Shown: one piece after another, positions 16,206-24,470 of the stretch | How positions within the stretch are numbered: position 1 is the first letter of the stretch | How the letters are laid out: each line of letters starts with the position of its first letter | Source: Clostridia bacterium DTU084 | Lineage (GTDB): Bacteria; Bacillota; DTU084 | Reading direction: 5' to 3' | NCBI GenBank assembly: GCA_001512905.1 | Contig: LFTB01000023.1 | Coordinates: 595-39,995, forward strand | DNA: 39,401 nucleotides | Notes under the pieces: generated by a model | Told to the model about the DNA's origin: nothing | The model's input: the letters and a program-made list of their open reading frames with translations, nothing else | The model's database searches: none | Translations under genes and position numbers: made by a program

Positions 16206-18674
16206 GTGAAAAATTCATTCACCTTTCTTTTATTGTGTTTGAGTCTCGTTGCTTGCGCAAATGAAGCTGACAGATGGCAGCTTTTGGAGACAGAGCATTT
16301 TTATATCGCTTACGAAAAGGAAAATGTAGCCGAACTTCAAAAGGTGGGAGATTTGGCTGAGGATATCCACAAAAGACTCACCGCAATTTTCCCTAGTAAA
16401 TTGTCAGGGAAAACCCACATTGTGCTCAGCGATTGGAACGATGAAAGCAATGGTTTTGCTGAGTTAATGCCCTATCCAAAAATCCGTATCTACCTACCGC
16501 CTCCTCAAGATAATAGCCTCTACGGCCTGGGACAAAGCCAGTGGCTGGAGTATGTCCTCACTCATGAATATGCACATATCCTGCAGTTGGGGGCCAGAGA
16601 CGGCACTCCTGCTTCCTTGGGGAAAATTTTCGGTTCTGCTATTCTGCCTGCGGCCTTCACCCCGCCCTGGGCTTACGAAGGCTGGGCAGTATATTGTGAG
16701 AGCAATTTTGTGCCCCAATCAAGTGGAAGGCTCGCGGAACCATATTTTCGTGGCATTTTGCGTCATGATTTGGCAGAGAATAACTTGCGAAGCTTAACGC
16801 AAGTCTCTAACATAGTTTTAGACTGGCCGCAGAGCATGATTTATTACCCTTATGGAGCTTTATTTATTGAATATCTAGCTGCCCAATATGGTAGAGCCAA
16901 GCTTGTGGAGTTTTTTCAGAACCTTCTCTCCCAGCCCCCAAGTCTTGGTTTTGTCCCTACCTTCGACAAAACTTTTGGCATACCTCTACAGGAGGCTTAT
17001 CGTAATTGGCAGCAGCAACTATCCAGCCAGGTGGGCGAATACGCCTTGCGGGATGGTAGGCAGCTGACGCAAACAGGGGCCCGAACCAGCCAGCCATTTT
17101 GGGACAAGCAAGGTAACCTTTACTACCTGGCAGCTGAAGTGAACAAGCCTCGCAAATTGATGAAATATAGTAATGGAGAGCACACCTTTATTGCCCTCTG
17201 GGACGATGAGGAAGAATTTGTCCTCTCAAATCAAGGGGAACTGTTCTTCAGCCGTCCTACTTGGCAGCAAGATCGCTACTACCACGATTTATACGTTTCA
17301 GACCTCAACAAGAAGAGGACAAGGCGCCTGACAGAGAACAGCCGCGCCAGCTCCCCAACGCTCTCGGCAGATGGCAGGCAGCTTGCCTTTGTGGTCTTGG
17401 ATCCTCCCCTGCGACACATTTATCTACTGGAACTAGCAACAGGAGACACCAGACCCCTCCTCTTGGCAGATGAAGAAACTTCTTTTTATTCCCCTGCCTG
17501 GTCTCCGGCAGGCGACAGATTAGCTGTGGTCACACAGCGGCGGGGAGTAGGCAGACAGCTGGAGTTCGTTGATGTACATACAGGACGTAGAGAACCAGTC
17601 ACAGGTTGCTATTGGCAAGAAAGCTCTCCCAGTTGGGATCCCTCTGGCCGTTATCTTCTCTTTACAGCTCAGGACGAAGGGTTTATAAACCTCTATGCTT
17701 TTGATCTGGAAACTGAAAAGGTTCACTTGGTGGCGAAGGATGCTGGACCTGGCACAGTCTCCCCGGATGGAACGCTGGCCTATGTGGCAAGCACAGCAAA
17801 GGGAGAGCAAATTTATACATTGCCTTTTAAGCTGCAAGGAGAACTGACGCCACCTTCTGTAGTTTCTGAGGTAAATATTACCGCTTTACCAGCTGTGCCC
17901 AGCAAGATCACAGACTATAGAGCCTGGCCCAGTCTCAGACCCCACTTTTGGCTGCCCATGTGGCAAGACGGCGCCCTGGGTGCCTTCACCATGGGGGAAG
18001 ATGTCTTGGAACTGCAAAAATATATGTTCTTCGTGGGCATGGGGCCTTCCGGTAGAGCTAGTTATAGCTTCAATTACTCAAATAGCGCCTTTGGTCCTAC
18101 CTTTGAGCTAGCATCGCAGTCAGGCGTAAATTCTTTCAAGCTGACTCAGACTTGGCGCAGCGTTTTTGTGCCAGCTGGGACCCTAGGTTTAAGTGGCCTT
18201 TGGAGCGATGGAGAGACTGAGCTGCACCTAAGCTATTCCACAGCCCGCACCTATGGCTTTATGCCTGGACCTAGCCGGGGCACAACCTGCTCCGTGGCTG
18301 TAGGACTGCAGCAAAGAGACTATACAGCCCAGCTGAAAAGTTATTTTCCTTTAGGCAGGGGAGTGCTGGCAGGGAGCCTGGCGGCCGTTTGGGGAGAGCA
18401 GTGGGCAGCAGGCAGCAAGCTTCAGGTAATGTGGCCTTTAGCAAGCTGGCAGCAAGGTCTCCTTAACCCACCTGTCTATCTTGTGGACAGCTGGGGAAAG
18501 TTGGGGTTTGCTGTCACAGGGAACAGGGAAAAAATGTGGCTAACCTGGGAAGGCGAACTTTTCACCCGCTTTACTGTTGGTTTTGTTCCAACGCCTTTTT
18601 CTTTTTTTGTGCGGATGAGCCAGCGCCTAGGTAAAAAGCCTGAAGGTACCTTTGGTTTCAATTATGATTGGTAG
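16206..18674 (+). CDS. Secreted lipoprotein: gluzincin metalloprotease, PD40/TolB-like propeller and barrel-like C-terminus
   Basis: This is an 822-residue exported protein with three parts. The N-terminus has a signal peptide with a lipobox (LVAC, Cys17). Residues about 25-300 form a gluzincin-type peptidase: zinc motif HEYAH (120-124) and third ligand Glu158 in YEGWAVY. Residues about 300-580 contain PD40/WD40-like repeats, for example SSPTLSADGRQLAFV, YSPAWSPAGDRLAVV and SSPSWDPSGRYLLF. From about 610 the chain becomes alternating hydrophobic/polar beta strands (FVGMGPSGRASYSFNYS, GTLGLSGLWSDGETELHLSY) and ends EGTFGFNYDW with a terminal aromatic, as in outer-membrane barrels. The GTG start has AGGAGGG upstream. 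Similar architectures occur in diderm bacteria. Peptidase activity looks likely; the barrel is an inference. Confidence 0.82.
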   Translation: MKNSFTFLLLCLSLVACANEADRWQLLETEHFYIAYEKENVAELQKVGDLAEDIHKRLTAIFPSKLSGKTHIVLSDWNDESNGFAELMPYPKIRIYLPPPQDNSLYGLGQSQWLEYVLTHEYAHILQLGARDGTPASLGKIFGSAILPAAFTPPWAYEGWAVYCESNFVPQSSGRLAEPYFRGILRHDLAENNLRSLTQVSNIVLDWPQSMIYYPYGALFIEYLAAQYGRAKLVEFFQNLLSQPPSLGFVPTFDKTFGIPLQEAYRNWQQQLSSQVGEYALRDGRQLTQTGARTSQPFWDKQGNLYYLAAEVNKPRKLMKYSNGEHTFIALWDDEEEFVLSNQGELFFSRPTWQQDRYYHDLYVSDLNKKRTRRLTENSRASSPTLSADGRQLAFVVLDPPLRHIYLLELATGDTRPLLLADEETSFYSPAWSPAGDRLAVVTQRRGVGRQLEFVDVHTGRREPVTGCYWQESSPSWDPSGRYLLFTAQDEGFINLYAFDLETEKVHLVAKDAGPGTVSPDGTLAYVASTAKGEQIYTLPFKLQGELTPPSVVSEVNITALPAVPSKITDYRAWPSLRPHFWLPMWQDGALGAFTMGEDVLELQKYMFFVGMGPSGRASYSFNYSNSAFGPTFELASQSGVNSFKLTQTWRSVFVPAGTLGLSGLWSDGETELHLSYSTARTYGFMPGPSRGTTCSVAVGLQQRDYTAQLKSYFPLGRGVLAGSLAAVWGEQWAAGSKLQVMWPLASWQQGLLNPPVYLVDSWGKLGFAVTGNREKMWLTWEGELFTRFTVGFVPTPFSFFVRMSQRLGKKPEGTFGFNYDW

Positions 18675-18689
18675 AAGGAAGGGAACTCT

Positions 18690-19952
18690 TTGAAAGCTGA
18701 GATCATTTCTGTGGGCACAGAACTTCTCTTGGGACAGATTGTGGACACCAACGCTGCTTTTCTCGCCAGGCGCTTGGCAGAGCTGGGAGTTGAGCTGTAC
18801 AGGCGGGTAACTGTGGGAGACAACCCCGAAAGGCTCAAGAAAGCACTGCAGGAGGCCCTTCAGAGGGCAGATTTGGTAATCACAATTGGAGGGCTTGGCC
18901 CTACAGACGACGACCTGACTAGAGAAATGGCGGCAGAGGTCATGGGCCTACCTTTGGTTTTGGACCAGGCAGCCTGGGAAGACATCCAAACATATTTCAG
19001 AAAGCTAAACCGGCCACTGACGGAAAACAACAAGAAGCAAGCGCAAATACCCCAAGGGGGAAAGGCCCTGGCCAACAGATGGGGCACAGCAGCAGGGGTA
19101 TGGGCTGAAAAAGACGGTAAATGCGTCTTGTGTCTCCCTGGCCCGCCGAAAGAGCTTGAGCCTATGTTTGAAGAGGAAGTGCTGCCCCTTCTTGCCGCAA
19201 GAGCCCAGGGGACAATAACCTCCACTGTGCTCAAGATCGCCTCCTTAGGGGAGAGCCTGGTGGCAGAGAAAATCTCAGATCTCCTGAGAGAACAGACCAA
19301 CCCCACCATAGCACCATTGGTGCAGGATGGAGAGGTTATACTGCGCCTCACCTCAAGAGCCCGAGACAGGGAGGAGGCAGCAAGGCTCATGGCGCCTTTG
19401 GAAGAGGAGCTGCACAGAAGGCTCGGCACTGCCATCTACGGCAGAGATGGAGATACTCTCGCCTCTGTAGTGGTGGAGCTTTTAGCCTCCTTTGGCCAGA
19501 CTCTGGCCACTGCAGAATCCTGCACTGGAGGGCTTTTGGCAAGCAGAATCACAGACGTTCCCGGTGCATCTGAGGTTTTCGGTCTGGGAGTTGTGGCCTA
19601 CAGCAACCAGGCCAAAGAGGAGCTATTGGGGGTGCCAAAGGAGCTTCTGGAAAAGGAAGGTGCGGTAAGTTCCCTTGTGGCAGAAGCCATGGCAAAAGGG
19701 ATCCAAAAAAGGGCCTCCAGCCACTGGGGAATTGGCATCACAGGCATCGCAGGGCCCACTGGCGGCACGCCCCAAAAGCCTGTTGGTCTGGTTTATCTGG
19801 CTTTGGCAAGGGGCAAAGACTGCGAAGTGCATAAGCTGCACTGGCCAGGATCCAGGGAAGCTGTGAGAAGGCGGACTGTCAACTTTGCCTTGGATTTGCT
19901 CAGGCAAAAATTGCTCAGGCAGGAAAAGAATAACCAGTGTCGAAATAATTAA
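18690..19952 (+). CDS. cinA: CinA: competence/damage-inducible protein A with nicotinamide-nucleotide amidase domain
   Basis: CinA-type proteins combine an N-terminal MoeA/COG1058-like domain (pyridine-nucleotide pyrophosphatase in some members) with a C-terminal PncC domain, which deamidates NMN in NAD recycling. Here the N-terminus reads AEIISVGTELLLGQIVDTNA and ITIGGLGPTDDDLTREM. The C-terminal PncC domain begins near residue 265 and shows TAESCTGGLLASRITDVPG, VVAYSNQAK and IGITGIAGPTGG. The length of 420 residues is standard. The start is TTG at 18690, preceded by GAAGGAAGGGA. Its position right before recA is the classical Bacillota order. Confidence 0.95.
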   Translation: MKAEIISVGTELLLGQIVDTNAAFLARRLAELGVELYRRVTVGDNPERLKKALQEALQRADLVITIGGLGPTDDDLTREMAAEVMGLPLVLDQAAWEDIQTYFRKLNRPLTENNKKQAQIPQGGKALANRWGTAAGVWAEKDGKCVLCLPGPPKELEPMFEEEVLPLLAARAQGTITSTVLKIASLGESLVAEKISDLLREQTNPTIAPLVQDGEVILRLTSRARDREEAARLMAPLEEELHRRLGTAIYGRDGDTLASVVVELLASFGQTLATAESCTGGLLASRITDVPGASEVFGLGVVAYSNQAKEELLGVPKELLEKEGAVSSLVAEAMAKGIQKRASSHWGIGITGIAGPTGGTPQKPVGLVYLALARGKDCEVHKLHWPGSREAVRRRTVNFALDLLRQKLLRQEKNNQCRNN

Positions 19953-19976
19953 GCGGGATCTGCAGGAGGGATAGGA

Positions 19977-21011
<1,035 letters not shown>

Positions 21012-21034
21012 CGTCCCAAGGCGAGAAGATAGCT

Positions 21035-21487
21035 TTGCGGCTCCTGGCCAGGCGCTGGCACACCACAAAGAGGCTGGCGGAGAAACTCGCCCAGCGGGGC
21101 ATTGGCCAGGAGGAAATCCAAGAGGTCATCCGGCGGATGACAGATTTAGGCTATCTGGACGACCAGCGCTATGCAGAGACCTGGCTTGAGGAAAAGCTGG
21201 CTGCGAAAAAGTGGGGCCCCAGAAGGCTCCGCGCAGAGCTGATCAAACAAGGGATCGCTCCTGAGCTTGCAGAGAAACTGCTTGCCGAGGCTTTTCCGCC
21301 TGGCGAGGAAAGGCAGCTGGAGCTGGCTTTGGCCTTGGCGAGAAAAAAAGCAGCTGATCCCGGCAGGTGGCGGGAGAAGACAGGCGCCGCCCTGGAGAGA
21401 GCAGGGTTTGAATATGAGGTTATTCGGCAGGCTCTAAACATCATCGAAAAAGAGAAAGTCCTTGACAGTCATTGGGAAAAGGATTAG
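21035..21487 (+). CDS. recX: Regulatory protein RecX
   Basis: RecX binds RecA filaments and modulates recombination. The helical-repeat pattern is visible: [39 protein letters not shown] (in two motifs) and [19 protein letters not shown]. The 150 residues are typical. The start is uncertain: TTG at 21035 gives a slightly short N-terminus with a poor ribosome site. The frame is open back to 21002 but offers only ATA or non-start codons there, next to AGGTGAGG. It begins within 25 bases of the recA stop. The promoter of the next gene lies inside its last codons. Confidence 0.88.
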   Translation: MRLLARRWHTTKRLAEKLAQRGIGQEEIQEVIRRMTDLGYLDDQRYAETWLEEKLAAKKWGPRRLRAELIKQGIAPELAEKLLAEAFPPGEERQLELALALARKKAADPGRWREKTGAALERAGFEYEVIRQALNIIEKEKVLDSHWEKD

Positions 21488-21490
21488 AAT
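21462..21490 (+). promoter_or_regulatory. Sigma-A promoter of rny inside the end of recX
   Basis: A perfect TTGACA (21462-21467) and TAGAAT (21485-21490), spaced 17 bases, straddle the recX stop codon (21485-21487). Transcription would start near 21497, leaving a leader of about 80 bases before the likely start of rny. Confidence 0.75.
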
Positions 21491-21524
21491 TATTGGCAGA
21501 AAAGCGCACTGGTACGATGTTTTC

Positions 21525-21546
21525 AAGCCGGGCTGGCGCCCGGCTT
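21525..21546 (+). other. GC-rich hairpin in the rny leader
   Basis: AAGCCGGGC (21525-21533) and GCCCGGCTT (21538-21546) form a perfect 9-bp stem with a 4-base TGGC loop. Only a TTCG follows, not a T-tract, so it is not a classical terminator. It may block or stabilise the leader of the RNase Y mRNA. Confidence 0.75.
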
Positions 21547-21576
21547 TCGCACATCTATCGGCAGGAGGTGGCTAAC

Positions 21577-23109
21577 ATTATAGCTGTTTTGTTGTATATA
21601 CTTGGACTTGGACTTGCCTTTGCAATAGGCTTTTACCTTCGAAAAATAATTGCGGAAGCGAAAATCCGCTCGGCAGAGGAAGCTGCAAAACAAATTCAAG
21701 AGGAGGCGCGGCGCGAGGCTGAAGCGAAGAAAAGGGAAGCGATTCTGGAAGCCAAAGATGAGGTCCACAAGCTGCGCAGCGATTTAGACAAAGAAATCCG
21801 CGAGCGGCGGGTTGAGGTACAGAAGCTGGAAAAACGGCTCCTGCAGCGGGAGGAAATGCTGGATCAGAAGAGCCAGAGCTTGGAGAAGAAAGACGAGCAA
21901 ATCCAAAAAAGGGAACAGGAGCTGGCACGGCTCAGGGAAGAAGCGGAAAAACTTCGGGACCAGCAGCGGCAGGAACTTGAGCGGATCAGCGCCCTCAGTT
22001 CTGAAGAGGCCAAGCAGCTGCTTTTGACGACCATCGAGGAAGAAGTAAGGCACGACGCAGCGCTGTTGGTTAAGGAAATCGAAAGCCAGGCAAAAGAAGA
22101 AGGAGAGCGGAAAGCCAGGGAGATCATCACCACAGCCATCCAGAGGTACGCTGCAGACCACGCAGCTGAAACAACTGTTTCCGTTGTCGCCCTGCCCAAT
22201 GACGAAATGAAAGGAAGGATCATCGGGCGGGAGGGCAGAAACATCAGGACTCTCGAAACCCTCACTGGCATAGACCTGATTATTGACGACACTCCCGAGG
22301 CAGTGCTGTTGTCTGGCTTTGACCCCATCAGGCGCGAAGTGGCAAGGCTGGCCTTAGAGAAGCTGATTGTAGACGGCAGGATTCACCCTGCCAGAATCGA
22401 AGAGATGGTGAACAAAGCCCAGAAGGAAGTTGACGCAACCATCAGGGAGCAGGGAGAACAGGCAGCCTTTGAAGTGGGGGCAACAGGCCTTCACCCGGAA
22501 CTCATCAGGACCCTTGGCAAACTCCACTATCGCTCCAGCTACGGCCAAAACGTCCTCAAGCACTCCATTGAGGTGGCGCACCTTGCAGGGATGATGGCAG
22601 CTGAGCTGGGCGAAGACGAGGCCCTTGCCAAACGGGCAGGACTCCTCCACGACCTGGGCAAGGCCATCGACCACGAACAGGAAGGGCCCCACGTGGAGCT
22701 GGGAGCAGAGCTGGCCAAACGCTATCGGGAATCTCCCGAAGTGATCCACGCCATCGCAGCTCACCACGGCGACATCGAGGCCACGACTGTGATCGCAGTC
22801 CTGGTGCAGGCGGCAGACGCCATCTCTGCAGCAAGGCCTGGCGCCAGAAGGGAAACCTTGGAGAACTACCTCAAACGCCTGGAGAAGCTTGAAAAAATTG
22901 CTGATTCTTTTGATGGAGTGGAAAAAGCCTACGCCATTCAAGCAGGCCGGGAAGTGAGGATCATGGTCAAGCCGGACAAAATCGATGATGCCAAAGCCGT
23001 GCTCATGGCCAGGAATATTGTCAAGAAAATAGAAGAGGAAATGGAATATCCTGGACAAATAAAAGTAACAGTGATCCGCGAAACCAGGGCTGTGGATTAC
23101 GCCAAATAA
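21577..23109 (+). CDS. rny: Ribonuclease Y
   Basis: RNase Y is the membrane-anchored endoribonuclease that initiates mRNA decay in many Bacillota. It has one N-terminal transmembrane helix ([20 protein letters not shown]), a long coiled coil (about 30-180), a KH domain ([19 protein letters not shown]) and an HD domain with [12 protein letters not shown]. It ends in the family signature ETRAVDYAK. The ribosome site AGGAGG (21563-21568) points to a start 8 bases on, at ATT 21577, which gives 510 residues, the usual size. The alternatives are ATG 21517 (no ribosome site, and the hairpin would be coding) and GTG 21568 (overlaps the ribosome site). The ATT start is an inference. Confidence 0.95.
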   Translation: MIAVLLYILGLGLAFAIGFYLRKIIAEAKIRSAEEAAKQIQEEARREAEAKKREAILEAKDEVHKLRSDLDKEIRERRVEVQKLEKRLLQREEMLDQKSQSLEKKDEQIQKREQELARLREEAEKLRDQQRQELERISALSSEEAKQLLLTTIEEEVRHDAALLVKEIESQAKEEGERKAREIITTAIQRYAADHAAETTVSVVALPNDEMKGRIIGREGRNIRTLETLTGIDLIIDDTPEAVLLSGFDPIRREVARLALEKLIVDGRIHPARIEEMVNKAQKEVDATIREQGEQAAFEVGATGLHPELIRTLGKLHYRSSYGQNVLKHSIEVAHLAGMMAAELGEDEALAKRAGLLHDLGKAIDHEQEGPHVELGAELAKRYRESPEVIHAIAAHHGDIEATTVIAVLVQAADAISAARPGARRETLENYLKRLEKLEKIADSFDGVEKAYAIQAGREVRIMVKPDKIDDAKAVLMARNIVKKIEEEMEYPGQIKVTVIRETRAVDYAK

Positions 23110-23133
23110 GCTTCTTGGGAGGGGTGTTGGCAA

Positions 23134-23673
23134 ATGGCAAGGCAGAGCCGGAACATTCCAGACGATGGATACAACCGCAACAGCGTCAACCTTCTGCTTT
23201 CAATTCTGTTCCGCTATCCGCAGATCAGCACCATCAAGTTTTTGGAAGAAGGCACCTTCAGGTTCACTTTTCTGTTCAAGGACGAAGAGCTGGACCAGCA
23301 GAAAATAGCAGAGGAAATCGAGAAATACCTTCGTGTCCACTGCCAGCTTTTAGGGCAGGAACCGCAGTGCTGTAATGTCCAGTTCCACAGCCTCGGCACC
23401 TACGGCCGCCTGGACGTGCTGCGGGATCTGGCAACCTTGACTGGTGCTGAGATTTCGCTCCTCATCAACGTGGTGCAGAATGCTTTAGGTTCGCAGCTGA
23501 TTGTGGAACAGCCGGAGTCAACACCTTCTGAGGATGCAGCATATCAAGACGAACTGATCTCTGTCCTCCTGGAAGATTTGCAGGACTGTCCGAAAGGCCA
23601 TACTCTATATGGGATGAGAGAAAACGGACTTGTCTTGGTGTTCAACCACCAAGACCTGGATTTTAGGAGGTAA
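23134..23673 (+). CDS. Protein of unknown function between rny and ymdB (179 aa)
   Basis: I do not recognise a family. It is a soluble-looking 179-residue protein with an N-terminal part NSVNLLLSILFRYPQISTI, a cysteine-containing middle (VHCQLLGQEPQCCNVQFH) and an acidic C-terminal half. There is no signal peptide or membrane helix. The ATG at 23134 has a good GGGAGGGG ribosome site. It lies 24 bases after rny, and its stop at 23673 nearly touches the ymdB GTG at 23676, so it belongs to the rny-ymdB-valS operon. Both neighbours act on RNA or signalling phosphodiesters, so a role there is possible but unproven. Confidence 0.8.
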   Translation: MARQSRNIPDDGYNRNSVNLLLSILFRYPQISTIKFLEEGTFRFTFLFKDEELDQQKIAEEIEKYLRVHCQLLGQEPQCCNVQFHSLGTYGRLDVLRDLATLTGAEISLLINVVQNALGSQLIVEQPESTPSEDAAYQDELISVLLEDLQDCPKGHTLYGMRENGLVLVFNHQDLDFRR

Positions 23674-23675
23674 GG

Positions 23676-24470
23676 GTGCGACTACTTTTCATCGGCGATA
23701 TTGTTGGCAGGCCAGGGAGAAGGGCAGTCCGCGAGCTTCTCCCTGGCCTTGTAGAAAAATACGCCCCTGATGCTGTGATCGCCAATGGGGAGAACGCTGC
23801 AGGTGGGAAGGGGATCTCAAGCAAGGTTGCAGACAACCTCTTCCAGCTGGGGGTCAGCGTCATTACCATGGGCAACCACACATGGGGGAACAAGGAAATC
23901 TTCGCTCTGCTCGAGACGGAAAGGCGCCTCGTGCGCCCTTTGAATTACCCGCCTGGCCTTCCCGGCCAGGGGTGGCTGAAGATTGAAACTTCAAAAGGGC
24001 CCCTTGTGGTGGTGAATCTCCTGGGCCGCACCGGCATGGCAGGACCTATAGACTGCCCTTTCCAGGCCATGGAAAGGCTCCTGGCAGAGGTGGATGCCCC
24101 TGTGGTGGTGGATTTTCACGCAGAGACCACCTCTGAGAAAGCAGCTTTGGCCTGGTTTCTGGCAGGGAGAGCCGCAGCTGTGGTGGGAACCCACACCCAC
24201 GTGCAGACTGCAGACTGCCGGATCCTGCCCGGCAGCACCGCCTTTATTACGGACCTCGGGATGACAGGGCCAGTGAACTCCATTTTGGGCGTGAAGACCG
24301 AGACTATCATCAACAGGTTCAGGACTGGCCTGCCAGAACGCTTTGAAGTGGCTTCAGGTCCTGCCCAGCTTGCCGGCGCCTTTGTGGAGCTTGAGCAGGG
24401 CAAGGCGATCAGAATTGAGAGCTTTTGTGAGTACACGGACAGGGAGGAAGACGAAGGTGGCACTTGCTAA
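23676..24470 (+). CDS. ymdB: YmdB-family metallophosphoesterase (TIGR00282)
   Basis: YmdB-type enzymes are dimetal phosphodiesterases. The B. subtilis protein hydrolyses 2',3'-cyclic nucleotides and affects biofilm and late adaptive behaviour. The metal-binding motifs are LLFIGDIVGRPGR, VIANGENAAGGKG, GNHTWGNKE, DFHAETTSEK and GTHTHVQTADC. The length of 264 residues is normal. The start is GTG at 23676 with TAGGAGG upstream. The 3' end overlaps the valS start by 14 bases, so coupling is likely. Pairing with rny is conserved in many Bacillota. Confidence 0.93.
   Translation: MRLLFIGDIVGRPGRRAVRELLPGLVEKYAPDAVIANGENAAGGKGISSKVADNLFQLGVSVITMGNHTWGNKEIFALLETERRLVRPLNYPPGLPGQGWLKIETSKGPLVVVNLLGRTGMAGPIDCPFQAMERLLAEVDAPVVVDFHAETTSEKAALAWFLAGRAAAVVGTHTHVQTADCRILPGSTAFITDLGMTGPVNSILGVKTETIINRFRTGLPERFEVASGPAQLAGAFVELEQGKAIRIESFCEYTDREEDEGGTC

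Noticed and set aside
19930-19976. LexA box before recA
   Set aside because: Only an isolated CGAA is seen; neither the Bacillus-type nor clostridial-type palindrome is present.
22354-23133. A 259-codon minus-strand open frame opposite rny
   Set aside because: Antisense to the KH/HD part of RNase Y, with low-complexity composition typical of a shadow frame.
24400-24456. T-box leader before valS
   Set aside because: valS starts inside ymdB; there is no room and no T-box sequence.
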